The notes under the pieces: generated by a model
Seen by the model: the letters and a program-made list of their open reading frames with translations, nothing else
Told to the model about the DNA's origin: nothing
Database searches by the model: none
NCBI RefSeq assembly: GCF_019649055.1
Contig: NW_026570241.1
Span: 944,501 to 1,008,500 of the forward strand
DNA length: 64,000 bases
Source of the DNA: Paramacrobiotus metropolitanus
Taxonomy: Eukaryota; Tardigrada; Eutardigrada; Parachela; Macrobiotidae
Direction of reading: 5' to 3'
Part shown: positions 46,599 to 57,877 of the stretch, piece by piece
Numbering within the stretch: the first letter of the stretch is position 1
Layout: the number at the start of each line of letters is the position of its first letter
Made by a program: the position numbers and the translations under genes

Positions 46599-47552
46599 AT
46601 GGACTTCGCATATCCTTCGTCTAATTACAGTGCGGCATCTTCCAGTTTGGCGGATTTCCGTGGCGTCGTTAGTACCGTCGCTTTGGTCATTATCATCATT
46701 CCCAACGCAATTGTCTTGACCTTCTTTACCATCCGCAGCTGCCGGCGGAACTCCTTTTCTGTCTACGTAATGGCACTGCTAATGCTAAACATTATCGCGA
46801 CAGTGACATATTATCCCTTTATTTTAATCAGCAGCCTGTCGTATTGGTGGATGGGCTCATCCATGTGTACCTTCTTCCTGTACTCTGCCGACGTACTGGC
46901 TTTTGTCATAACCCTGCTTCACATGGCGATGGCTCTCAACCGGATATGGGCGGTGCTAAGCCCCATTCATTATCGGCAGTATCATACCCGAAAGGTCGCC
47001 GTGGCGATCATCTTCATTGTCATCATTCTTCCACATTTCAGCGCTTTACCGGTGCTGATAACGGATGCCCTGTACTATCGCTTCCCCGAAGAACGCTACG
47101 GTTGCGGTATCAATATCCAGGCGCAACTGGAATGGATGCTGTGTAACCTTCTCCTCTTGGGAGTAGTACCAATCATATTCTTACTACTCTCCTACCCAGT
47201 TGTATTATCAGTGCTGATGAGGCACCATCGAACCGGCCCGCAGGTGGAAGCGCGACGAAATTCCCGAACACGGCCACGACGATTTCCTCGCAAGGCGCTG
47301 GTGACCCTGACCATTTTGACCGGAAGTGTTATCTGCTTTTGGTTGCCTTCGGTGGCTGTGGCGTTTTTGGACCTCGCCAATCTGCAGGAATCAGTTGAGT
47401 GGCTGGAGTGTTTGGCGATGATAACGTATGCGGCGCAGAGCGTGCTGGATCCGTTTCTGTTCGCTGCTGTATTGTCGGATGTCGCCGAGCAGATGAAGGC
47501 TTTGATCTGCATATGCACCAGAAAGTTGGTCAGTGGAATTGCAACTGCTTAG
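46599..47552 (+). CDS. Family-2 rhodopsin-like GPCR, intact, single exon
   Basis: 317 codons from ATG 46599, with NYSA near the N-terminus. TM1 VVSTVALVIIIIPNAIVL, TM2 YVMALLMLNIIATVTYY, TM3 ITLLHMAMALNRIWAVLSP, TM4 VAVAIIFIVIILPHFSA, TM5 LLLLGVVPIIFLLLSYP, TM6 LTGSVICFWLPSVAVAF and TM7 YAAQSVLDPFLFAAVLSDV are visible. The TM3-start cysteine (SSMCTFFLYS) and the loop-2 cysteine (ERYGCGINIQ) are present. It is related to 42626-43639, with a similar NRxW and DPxLF. Fragments of a close copy lie at 50845-51094 and 53385-53470. Confidence 0.87.
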   Translation: MDFAYPSSNYSAASSSLADFRGVVSTVALVIIIIPNAIVLTFFTIRSCRRNSFSVYVMALLMLNIIATVTYYPFILISSLSYWWMGSSMCTFFLYSADVLAFVITLLHMAMALNRIWAVLSPIHYRQYHTRKVAVAIIFIVIILPHFSALPVLITDALYYRFPEERYGCGINIQAQLEWMLCNLLLLGVVPIIFLLLSYPVVLSVLMRHHRTGPQVEARRNSRTRPRRFPRKALVTLTILTGSVICFWLPSVAVAFLDLANLQESVEWLECLAMITYAAQSVLDPFLFAAVLSDVAEQMKALICICTRKLVSGIATA

Positions 47553-48678
47553 CACGTTAGCAGTCGGCAATATTTGAGCGAATACATAGTCTGACGTGAT
47601 ACTGCAAATTGCTAACAGCGAAACATACCAGTTTTTATTTACGGATACTTAGTGACCTTTGACAACGTTTTAAAACGAATGAGTGACTGTCGTATATTAA
47701 GTTGATTTTGTTATTCGCCTGCTGAGGTGCTTACTGATGTGTACTGCAAACCAAAGTTGTTTACCAAAACAGTAATAGCCATTAGCCAACATGTTTCGTT
47801 AATAATACCTGCAATTCCTAACGCGTGCACCCATGGAAGAAGAATACCGCGGTAAATACTGGAGTTTTTCTGGTCAATGGTCACACATCTGCCGGCCGTT
47901 GTACGAAAAAATCGAGCCGGCATGTTAGCAAACTTTTCTTGGGAAAGATAAAGACATTCCATCAGACAAAGACATTTTATCACTGACAAAAAAATCAGTT
48001 TGTATGACGGTTTTACTTGCAAACATTCGAAATTATAGGATCAGATACTCTTGGTACTTACAACAATAAACAACGAAAAAACTTTAAAGGTGTTCGGTTC
48101 TTTACACGACATGCCGCCTCGTATTACGTATATCTCCAGTGATACGCCAGCGCACACCTCGTTTCCATAATTATGTTTACCAGAAACGATATGAGAGTAT
48201 CTGTAGCAATTTAGCAACGCATTATTTTGCATCCGCCACGGAATCCGAAGCAGGGGTAAAGCGACTGTTAATCGACAATGCTCGTATACAATTTATTTCT
48301 TCAGACATACAAAAATGATAGAACGACAAGAATAAAGCGCAAAACACTTGTAAATTTTACCAGAAAACATCTGGATCAAGTATTTTAACCCAAATTTAAA
48401 ACATCTGGATCAAGTATTTTAACCCAAATTTAACGCACCAGCCAGCCAGACAAAATGTTTCTATTGCGCACAAAATTCTAGCGGTAACCAGCCACTGCAG
48501 AAAAGCGTTCGTAAATTAGAACACATAATAATGATACACGGAAATGGAATGAGAACTCTCAAAACAGCTATGAGTTCATCATTAAATCGATGAGATCTGT
48601 GCACCATACCATGATATTTACCAGGAGGGCATCCCCGGGCAGGAACCGGTCTACGAACAGTTTCAACTGTTTATCTTA
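47553..48678. other. Intergenic with a 34-bp tandem duplication
   Basis: A 34-bp unit (aaaacatctggatcaagtat...) is repeated twice at 48364-48431. The minus-strand frame 48022-47711 has a hydrophobic stretch but no recognised domain. Confidence 0.4.
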
Positions 48679-50400
48679 TTAATACATCTCGACATCGGAA
48701 TCCCGGTCAGCCACCTGCTGGTCCAGCTGGATAATCGTCTTCCGAATGGTCTTCACGTAATGCCGCATGTGTTCGGGGCGGAGCGCTTTCAGCATGGCAG
48801 TGATGTACTGGCCTAAAGAAAAGTGTATACTATATGGGGCATGACACTGATGACAGTAATGGAAAGTACTGGATTTAAATCTATTTGCTTTGTTTAGACA
48901 CATGTGTGCGAACGGAGACTAGCAATAAAACGTAAATACACGACCAAAACGAATATCTATATCACTTTAACGAACCCGATCTCAATGTCCGGATTCCGAA
49001 AGTCAACCATTGCAAACTGTGACCTGTCGTATTTGAGAACCAAAAATAATATCATTACCTATTAAGCAGTCAATCAGCACCTAATTACCAAATGTTTCTG
49101 CGGCATCAGTCCCAACGGTTACCGCGACAGCTATGTTGTTACCCTTCGGAGCAGGAAGTGGCACGGCATCAGCAAGACATGAAGGATCAGGGACAGGAGT
49201 TGCGGCCAGTCGTGGCAGTCGAGGAATAGGCGGTAATGGTGGATCTGTCAATGAGGATCGATGATCTGGTGCACTCTTGGTCGTTCTCTTTGCATTTCTC
49301 TGCACGCTTTCGGCGCCCACATCCCGTTTAATGTCACCGCTGAATCCACTCGTAGCCCTCACCTTTGCAGATCCCGCTACACTTTGTTGAGTGTCACCTA
49401 CAGATACAGCAAAACAGCTGCCAGCCTGCCAGAAGACGGGGAGCAATGACGAACAATCTACGTATAGAAACCTAAAAACGTCTTCAAGATTTTTTACACT
49501 AAGCTCACAGTCTGAAACTTGGAATCTTGGTAGTGCCAAATTACCAACAATTTCAAACCGATCTCTGCTCATAAATGATAAGCTACATGATTAGAAACCA
49601 TATATAGCATTCTTTTGTGAAAGACTAACTCTAACTGCCATTTACTAAAACGTTTTTCTGAGAAATTGACACTGGATTCTGACCGACCGCAATTCAACTC
49701 ATCATGTAGCCCAGCCCAGTAAACTGATGGTGAATGCCAGGCCCGAAAGACGAATCTACCGTAAGTTTTTGTTTTTAAAGGATAGGGGGAGGCAGTGCAC
49801 TTGCACCTCCCCCAAGAGTATTAAGTCGAATTTGCAGCCATCTCCATTTTCGCAATACAGCGAATTCTTTCGACCTGAAAGCTATGGAGGACATGGTCCC
49901 TCAAGCCTACCCCTAAATACGCCCTGTGCCCTTCAACTACAACACGAATCCAGCCACGAACCGGGCACAGATTTGCTGCTGTGCGCCACCACCGGCGGAA
50001 ACAGTCGCAGCGGAAACTCCATCTGTGGACTACCCGAACTCTGCATGGTCTGGCCTGTCAAATCAGACCGCTTCGGGGGCGCCTTCGTTCGGTAAGCAGA
50101 CGCCTTCGGGGACTTCTTTTTCGGCAACGACACCATCTTCACCACGGAGCTTTTTGGCGGGAACTTCTCCGCATGCGCGGCTGGCTCCTGCTGCTCACTG
50201 CGTACCACGGGTTCGTGCGTGTGGTGCGAGTGCAGTGTGGCCACCACTTCATCCATATCCAGCGTGGCGCAACATTTAGGACGCATACGGCAACGCCAAC
50301 GATTGTCATGACGCCATTCGTAGGTCCGCACATATTCATACCCTCCCAAAATCAACAGGTCGCCACCATTCCGCGTTTTCGAATACACGGGAACGGCCAT
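48679..50400 (-). CDS. FLYWCH zinc-finger protein, copy A
   Basis: ATG at 50400. The FLYWCH-like module spans residues about 12-65: GGDLLILGGYEYVR, NRWRCRMRPKCCATLD, LHSHHTHEP, i.e. a C-x-C/C and H-x-H ligand pattern. The reading frame is open to 49933. A further exon, 49425-49089 (acceptor ctggcag|, donor ATTTG|GTAATT), aligns with the low-complexity middle of copies B and C (APDHRSS, PAPKGNN, TDAAETFG). The last exon, 48812-48679 (134 nt), reads QYITAMLKALRPEHMRHYV and ends with a short acidic tail. The donor of exon 1 is not fixed, so the about 500-bp gap may be an intron or an insertion. FLYWCH modules bind DNA or protein; a nuclear role is inferred. Confidence 0.65.
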
Positions 50401-50844
50401 ATTGCTGCGTTTCAGCTAAATCAAGTAATAACTGATAGCAAATGATGCTACCACTGTACTGGAGTCTGGAGAAAAACGATGAGGCGGTCCAAGGAATCAC
50501 AAAGTCGGGAACTTTTGCTAGCGAGTGAGATTTCTGTGAGATTCGTCCAGCAAAAAGCGGGGCCTGTGAGACTGACTCAGTCACTCACTAACGTAACACG
50601 GGTGACCGTCCACCATGGAGGTTGCTGTCTGTACTGCAACCTCCACGGTTGACGGTTCGCGCAAGTTTCATTGGCAACCATCCAATGACGACGGTTACAT
50701 CAACCAATAGTGGGCTTTGTTACGGCCCGCGCTCAACTTGTCACATAAAGGAGCGCCAGCCCACGGCTTTCGGCTGGAACGCGGCATGTGTCCCGCGTAC
50801 TGAACGTTATCGTGACACGGTGACTCTGACAGTGACGTAGTACC
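50401..50844. other. Upstream flank of FLYWCH copy A, conserved with copies B and C
   Basis: The first about 160 bp (minus sense) share tttgtgattccttgga-like, ccagtacagt-like and gctatcagttatta-like blocks with the flanks of copies B and C. It probably contains the 5' UTR and promoter. Confidence 0.5.
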
Positions 50845-51094
50845 CCTTCCTTCATCAGCAACCTGTCACATTGGTGGATGGGCACTCTCTTGGATACATT
50901 GCCCCTGAATTCTGCTGACGTGCTGGCGTTTGTCATCACCCCGCTTCACACTGCGCCCGAATATGGGCGGGTGCTAACTGCTAACACACACTGGTTACCG
51001 ACAGCATCTACCCGAAAGGTCGCCATGGAAACCCTCGTTACCTTTATCCTTCTACTTTGCAGCGCTTTACCGGTGCCGATATCGAATGTATTGT
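50845..51094 (+). pseudogene. Family-2 GPCR fragment (TM2-TM4 region)
   Basis: Near copy of 46599-47552: ISNLSHWWMGTLLDT against the paralogue's ISSLSYWWMGSSMC, then NSADVLAFVITPLH and STRKVAMETLVTFI. The TM3 NRIW motif is lost. It ends in TAG. The region corresponding to TM7 and the tail lies 2.3 kb further at 53385. Confidence 0.75.
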
Positions 51095-51543
51095 AGCAGC
51101 GTAAAGTAAGACTATTGATTGCAGCACCGGGAGCGGTGGAAGTGCTGTAAGAATACTTACAGACTACAGCAGCGGTGGAGGTAGGAATATGGATTAGCTC
51201 GAGTACAGTAGCCTGCAGTCGTCAAAACAACATTTGTACCATTATTTGGTGTACTTTGTTCGTTATGCCAGATCCGACGATGCTTCTTGCACTTGGGACT
51301 TGTCTCCGACTTTTGATACTCAAACATGAACCGGTCGTGCATAATTTCCGGAATCGTTTGCCATCATAAATATGGCGAACTTTATTGCTGGGCTCCATTT
51401 AAACAGTGATCAAAAACAATCGATGAGATGTCATGATAATGCTGCTTCAAAATGCTTGGTTAATGCAGATAACTTACAACATCATATGCCAGGTTGCAGA
51501 GAGTGAGCATGAGTTGGGACAAAACTTAACATATGTCTGGTAA
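51095..51543. other. Sequence separating the GPCR fragment from the inverted-repeat element
   Basis: No gene recognised. Confidence 0.35.
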
Positions 51544-52823
51544 TAGAAAGCAATCTGAACACTACGAATACGGAACCGAATACGAACACGGATTGAAATC
51601 GTGTTCGTAAGCGCATCCGAGGTCTGACGATGCATTCGGACCGAACCAGATGACGAAACGGTTGATAGTTGATATTTCGGCCATTTACACTTCGGTTACG
51701 CTCATTTCGGCCATCACTCACATTCGGCCGCATTACATTTAGGCTGAGTGTTAATTTATTAATAATTGAAAAATTTGCAGACTACAGCCAAGTAAGAAGA
51801 TTACACGAATGCGTCGATGCATTGTTGCCAACTTTTATCTGTTTATAGAAAATTTCATTAATACTTGCTTTTATTAAGAAATAAGCCAACAAATTCAGCT
51901 AATATCTATAAACTAAGCGTTATGATTCCGCAATGACGCACAACTATAATGTGTATGACATGAGTTTTGTGTCTACTTGATAACAGATCACTGGATACTC
52001 AGAAAAAGAAGCTAACTATTTTGTTGTAACAGAACACAAATTACCCCACGTTCACTTGCAACTTCAGTTCATCATCAGCCTCTCATAATTCAAAAAATTC
52101 TCGTCACAGAAGAAAACCAAAACGTATAATTTAAATTCTAAAAAACCAAAGATTCCTAAAAAACCTAGAAAAAACTGACAAAAGCAATGTTTCTCTTTTA
52201 AAAAAAGTCAAAAACATTAAGTAACAACTTGACACAAGATTAAAGCCGAAATATCATGCAGCCAAAACAACGGTGGCCGAATAAAATGCGGACCGAAGTG
52301 AGCATGACGAACTGTATGGTGCCGAAGTGAAAACATGCGGCCGAAAAGTAGCGCGGCCGAAGTGGTCAAGCAAAACCTGCTTCAGACCGGAAACGCTCAA
52401 CCGCCCAAATCGGCGACTGCAAGCTAACTAGCTGCACTCGATCCAACTGCTTTTGGAATTTTCCTATTGGTCGGTAGAGCTCGATGCGTATGCCTGTACG
52501 ACTCGTACAAGTTTAATTTTTTAACGTAATTTCAATTGCGATACCCCATGTCAATCAAAATTTTGTTTTTAAATTGTGAAAAGGATTTTCAAAAACTTCT
52601 TAGATTCATAAAAAAGAGGAATGTTTTTTCTACTTAAAATCCAAAGCAAACGGATTTCCATCAACACAGGCAGAATCGACAGCTATCCGGAGCCATGTTA
52701 CGATTCAAAGCTTAAATTTCGTGCTTTACGAAAGGTTTACGAAACGAATAGGGTTATGACGTCTACAAAAGAGGCGGGGATTCGTATTCGGAACCGTATT
52801 CGTAGTGTTCAGATTGCTTTCTA
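51544..52823. mobile_element. Non-autonomous element with about 42-bp terminal inverted repeats
   Basis: tagaaagcaatctgaacact at 51544 is repeated in inverse orientation ending at 52823. The match extends about 42 bp to ccgaatacga with a few changes. Inside, short (t)tcggcc/ggccgaa units recur in inverted orientation at about 51676-51755 and 52240-52375. No transposase frame is seen. A clear target-site duplication was not found. Confidence 0.65.
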
Positions 52824-53384
52824 ATATCGTATGTGCATACGAAATGCCAAATGGCACATTGGCCGTATGGGGTTGCATACGCATACGGCCAACGTACTTT
52901 GTTGCACGTACAGTACTCTGTACTTATTTCAGAGCAATAAAATTTTTCACGCATTCTACAAATATCGTGGAAACTGAAAACACAAGCGAGTTACACAGCA
53001 ACAGCTACAAACACAGGCGGGCAAATAGCAGAGAAGATTTCGTCTAAATCCGCCGCCGGTGGTACTGTTCCCATTATACGAGTAGATGCTGCGTTTCATC
53101 GCTGAATTTCTATGCTGATCCTAAACGTACTTTGTATTTTACAAAACTAATCAAAGCCGGTGTAAATTATGAGAGACATCAAAGCGTGGAATGAAGAGTG
53201 AAGGTTGACCTACTTTATAGCTTTGGTTCACTGCTAATCAAGACACCGTCAACAATTTAGCGTGTTAAATAGCGTTTCATCATCTACTGCAATTGACAAT
53301 TCTAAACTTTTGCAGACTTAGTAATTATAGGTCGAGTAAATACAAAGCGGTGCACTATACGGTGTTGTGCGTGCTAGGTCAGTT

Positions 53385-53470
53385 TGGTTTTGCGGCCGTA
53401 TTGTCGGATATCCGCGAGCCGATGAAGACTTTCATCTGAATATGCACAAGAAAGATAGCCAGTAGTACTC
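53385..53470 (+). pseudogene. Family-2 GPCR fragment, 3' end
   Basis: GFAAVLSDIREPMKTFI then a TGA, then ICTRKIAS, aligned to the end of the gene at 46599-47552 (FAAVLSDVAEQMKALICIC). It probably belongs with 50845-51094 as one decayed copy split by inserted DNA. Confidence 0.7.
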
Positions 53471-54441
53471 CGCATTTTAAACCGAACGAGTGCTTGACGT
53501 ATCTGTAGGTTAACTTGCTTGGATAATTGCAGCTAGAACTAGGTTTGCAACTGATAATCGCACCACATTTGACCGGTCGTGAGAATAGCCATTTCTTTAT
53601 TTATTACTTGCCTTTATGGTTTTGTTTCTTTATTACGTATCATTATGGTTCTGCATGTCGAGAAGGTTGGGGGTTCCTCGTCAGATGATTAAGGAAGCAC
53701 AATGGGTACTCGTTTTAATGACCTCCCTCCTCGTATCATTTTTCAGTGTTATGCCTGAATATTCAGCCACTATTATGAAAGTGCTTTTCTTTGCGACAGT
53801 CACAGCACAAACCCCGTTGACATGATTAAAAATAAGACTTGACAGTAGCAGTGTAATTGCGTCCGGCACGAAATGCTCAAGCAAAGCCTAATTAAGTAAG
53901 CACAAGTGCACAACGCAGAAGCTGGTGTTGAATGTTGATGTAAAATATGCTATTAACGCTTGTCGAGCTCGCTCGCGAACGCCGCCTGTTGGCGCTTGAG
54001 GATGCCGGGGCAACTGATCAGGCCCGGCAATGTCCAGACGACGCACTGATAATAGTACACACTCTGTAGTTTTTCCGAAAACTATGAATACGGTATGAGT
54101 ACGAAAAAAGAATGTAATGATGGCCGCGTCCGTCGCGATCGCTTCGACCACGTTATATGTCGGCCGCAATTGCAAACGATCACTTCGGCCAACATTCGTT
54201 GCGGCTGATGCTCACTCCGGCCAGCATTGAGGTTTAGGTCTGTTAGGTTTCTTCGTTTACTTAGGTGCAGGGTTCTTAGATTTGTCTGGTATTATGTTTG
54301 GTTTGTTAGGTTGGTCAAAATCTTGGAGGTCAGTGTTTGTTGGGCGGAGGCGGACTTTTAGCTTATTGTTTAAAGTACTGTGAGGAGAGAAGCGGCTCAT
54401 CTACAGCGACAACAAAGTCTTTCACGGATTTTCAACACTTT
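53471..54441. other. Intergenic with a further block of ggccga units
   Basis: At about 54112-54235 tcggcc/ggccg units like those in the 51544 element recur. No gene recognised. Confidence 0.4.
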
Positions 54442-54516
54442 GCGCCGTGGTAGTGGTCCTGCCTACGCGGATCTTACGACGTAGCCGGGGTTCGATTCCC
54501 CTATCGGCGCATTTTT
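54442..54516 (+). ncRNA. tRNA-like Pol III unit (tRNA pseudogene or SINE head)
   Basis: Six base pairs of acceptor stem (GCGCCG with CGGCGC), a D-arm (GTAG/CTAC with GG in the loop), a T-arm GGGGTTCGATTCCCC with a perfect B-box, a discriminator A and a TTTTT terminator at 54512-54516. The anticodon arm does not fold: the only stem, CTACG/CGTAG, would use the D-arm bases and leave a 12-nt loop. A functional tRNA is therefore unlikely. Confidence 0.5.
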
Positions 54517-54557
54517 CGGCCGTTTCTCGGTTCCCTCGGATGGCGCCCTGCTAAGAG

Positions 54558-55207
54558 GGTGTCCATTCATTTCGGAAACCATTCATTTCGGAAACCATTC
54601 ATTTCGGAAACCATTCATTTCGGAAACCAAACGTTATCACTTGTAACTGCAATACTATTATAACAGTAGTTTAATATTATTATAACTGGTACCAGCGGCG
54701 TAGGGAGGTTTCGATTTTGGGGGGGGGGCCTTAAGTACTGGCTTTGGGGGGGGCCGTCCATAGGCTCTATGTTAAAAATTTTCCTTCCGTGGCCCCATAC
54801 CTCCCTACGCCACTGACTGGTACTATTGTGTTTAATAGCCAGTGTGCAGTTTGTGTACTTTGTATCTGTACAATTAAACGGGTTCCCGAAATAACAGTAA
54901 CCCATGTATAAATTCTGTACATTTCAGCGCAACATCAACGCCCAACATCAGGGATCTTTTTCATAAACGTTTATGATAAAAGTTTATGAAAAAGATCCCT
55001 GAAATGCTTTTTTGTTGACAATTCACAATTGTACTGTATACGCAGTAATTGTTTCTGTTCAGTAATGGCCGAAATAACGTTTTCTGTGACTAACTGTAAA
55101 GGAAAAGTGTTCAAATGCATGGTTTCCGAAATAAATGATTTCCGAAATGAGTGGTTTCCGAAATGAATGGTTTCCGAATTGAATGGTTTCCGAAATGATA
55201 GGGTGCC
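54558..55207. mobile_element. 650-bp MITE with 8-bp target-site duplication
   Basis: The direct duplication gctaagag lies at 54550-54557 and 55208-55215. The ends are inverted and made of tandem attcatttcggaaacc units: about four copies on the left, five degenerate copies on the right. A central perfect-type hairpin (cagggatctttttcataaac and complement) spans 54949-55003. It has no coding capacity. An 8-bp duplication suits hAT-like or P-like transposases acting in trans. Confidence 0.82.
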
Positions 55208-55215
55208 GCTAAGAG

Positions 55216-56104
55216 TACGTACGTATGTATCATCATTCTGTAAGCAGAATGGTATTTTTTGAGGCTACGATTTCTAAAAACCTGTTTTATCAGCAATTTA
55301 GTCAGTTTCGGTGGGACTGTAATTTATGGCTGAGTTGGACCAAGCGGCAGTTTGTCAGCCAAAATTTAACGAGACCGAAAAAGTTTTCCGAAATGAGAAG
55401 TGAAAACTGCCGAAGCGATCGGTACCCAGTGATGGCCATTGCCAGCAGTTACTGTAGGTTCATGATGATATATTTTATCAACTCACCGTCTATGGCCATT
55501 TGTTATTGTGTCTGCTTGAATGTCGAAGAGTTGCTTTCGGGCAGAAAAATTCGAAATCAGTTAATGGATAAGCAATAGCTGCCAACAGTCATGTTGGTTG
55601 TAATAATTTTGTAGCAAAAGTGCAAAACTGACATCAAGGCTTAAAATGAAAAAGCAAATGGCTATTCCCACATGCTTGGTGGTGGGAACTGCCACACCCA
55701 ATACAAAAAAAAGAAGGCAGAAAACTACTTAACAATCCATCTGGCATCTACTATACAACTAAAGTTCGCCCTTTTCTACCTCAGTCCCTCCTTATTGCCT
55801 CTTAAGCGCGCCGCTGACGGCAGTCTTCTGAGAATGGCGACGGTGACCCGGATGCCGGATTTGAAAGCCCATAGCTGTCGCAAATTTCTCGAAGTAGCGA
55901 AACGAACACCGAGTAGAACAATGGTTAAACTAGTCTAGCTTTGTGCAATTGTGCTGGGCGAATTTCTTAAAATTCTTGCTCGCCAATACATCTTTAATTT
56001 TATGACTTCTTGGATCGACTCTATCATTTTCACTTCTCAGTACAGTAATTGTACCACTTATTCTGTTACTGATCATCGCAATAATTTCGTTGAATCGCAG
56101 CGAC
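55216..56104. other. Upstream flank of FLYWCH copy B
   Basis: The last about 140 bp match the flanks of copies A and C (cttcttggatcgactctatc, ctcagtacagta, ctgttactgatc). The frame at 55225-55578 has no recognised domain. Confidence 0.45.
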
Positions 56105-57877
56105 ATGTCCGTTCCCGTCTATTCGAAAACCCAAAAATAGGCGACATATTGATTTTGGAAGGCTATGATTATTTGCGGGAAAGTCGTTATGACAATCGCT
56201 GGCGCTGCCGCCGCTATGGTAGAGGTCAAGCATGCCCCGCCACGTTGGACATAGACGAAATTAAAAAGGTCGCCACACTGCGCATGGAGCACACGCACGG
56301 ACCCATACGCAATAAGCAGCAGGAGCCAGCGGCACATACGGAGAAGTCCCCGTCAACGGCTCCCGTGTTGAATATGGTATCGTTGTCTGAGATGCCCGCG
56401 ATGGCGTCTTCCGCACTGGAGGCACCCCAGAAGAAATCAGGTCCATTGAAAGGTCAGGCAAGGCAATCTGCGGACAGTCAGGAGATAGAGTGGGAGTATC
56501 TAGAGCCGGAACTGGCCTATTCTGCTAGGCCAGTTCCGGCTCTGAACGTGCCGAGAAGTGAAAAGAAGAGGACTACGAATGGATTCAGCCATGGCACTAA
56601 ACGGGCTGTCAGCGCTGGAAGTTTACAGGAAAATGCTTATAACATGGCGATGAATGGATTCAGCGGAAGCGCACAGAAGAAGACCAAAAGAACACCGGCC
56701 CATCGTGCTCCAATAGCAGCTCCACCATTCCCGCCAGCTCTCCGGCTGCCCAACTTGATCGGGCTGCCTACTGCCGCACCTTTACTTCCTGCTGATGCTA
56801 TACCACTTCCTAGTCCGAAAGGAAACAAGGGCGTTGCGGGGATCACGGGGACTGATGTCGCGGAAACATTTGGTATGTCGATAGACGTAGTTTAGAGCTC
56901 ATAAAAACTAAAAAGATAGTAATGAGTACGGCCGGTTGCAGTTGATGGCTTCAAAAATTTTGGGAAATAGAGAGTAGAGTTGTTATAAAAAAATTAGTGA
57001 TTTTTTCGTCATATATTATGATTTATGTGATATATAATTACGTTTTATAATTTTATTTATCAGATGGCGCTGGCTAAGCGCGCATCCTCCATCGACAGCG
57101 TAACAAAAGCAAACCCGGATGAAGGCTTTAATGCCGAAATGTAACACACCGCGCCTTGCGCACCAGCCAAAAACCAACTGGTCTCTGTAGGCAGCGCAGC
57201 TGCCTTACAGAGCCATCAAAACGCATGAAAATGCCCAGACAGGAAAAACCCAAAACCAACCAATGACAGAAGGGCTGAATCATAAGCCCGCCCTGACATA
57301 TTCATATCAGCAGTAACACATGTTTCTGTACTGTATGAGCAAGGCCTAGGCAGTTGTAGAGCAGCTACTTTGTATAACAACAAGAGTACATACACGTGAA
57401 TGTTAAGTTGCCGGGACTGCAGCCATTACCGATGCTGCATTTCTCCGCTGTAAGTATCTTCGGTGACAGTCCTGTCTGAGAAAATTCAAGTGAGCTCGGG
57501 TTTCGCTTGAATGATAACTCAGACAAAGTGGAGAAATTTGGAGAAACCAGAGCTCACCGGTCAGTTGTTGTGGGTGGGATGTACGGTGCACACGAAAATA
57601 CGTTCGTTTGATCGACAAAGTACGACAGAGGTAGTGGAAGACTTTTTCTATAACAATAGAAACCTTAATGTGACCGTGATTGTCAAAGTCAAGTTTAAAC
57701 TGTTTTAAATCGCGTTATACGAAAAATGACTTTTTGTGCTTAGGCCAGTACATCACTGCCATGCTGAAAGCTCTCCGCCCCGAACACATGCGGCATTACG
57801 TGAAGACCATTAGGAAGACGATTATCCAGCTGGATCAGCAGGTGGCTGACCAGGATTCCGATGGCGAGATGTTTTAA
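56105..57877 (+). CDS. FLYWCH zinc-finger protein, copy B (start region frameshifted)
   Basis: The conserved start MSVPVYSKTQK at 56105 runs into a TAG at 56138 because of a small deletion relative to copy C. The FLYWCH frame (DILILEGYDYLRES, NRWRCRRYGRGQACPATLD, LRMEHTHGP) is open and even extends upstream to 55951, so another start might serve. Exon 1 ends at 56872 (ACATTTG|GTATGT). The last exon is 57744-57877 (ttag acceptor), GQYITAMLKALRPEHM to SDGEMF. The middle is Ser/Lys/Pro-rich with KKTKRTPAHRAP, a plausible nuclear-localisation-type basic run. It lies head to head in inverted orientation with copy C across about 3 kb. It may be a pseudogene or use an alternative N-terminus. Confidence 0.6.

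Noticed and set aside
47711-48022. Minus-strand membrane-like ORF
   Set aside because: One hydrophobic stretch only, no similarity to the neighbouring GPCR families and no splice partner.
54442-54511. Functional tRNA gene
   Set aside because: No seven-base anticodon loop with a five-base-pair stem can be drawn. It was kept only as a tRNA-like unit.
55951-56104. Upstream extension as the true N-terminus of FLYWCH copy B
   Set aside because: The stretch matches non-coding 5' flank of copies A and C. The conserved MSVPVY start is at 56105 in the shifted frame, so the extension is probably chance.
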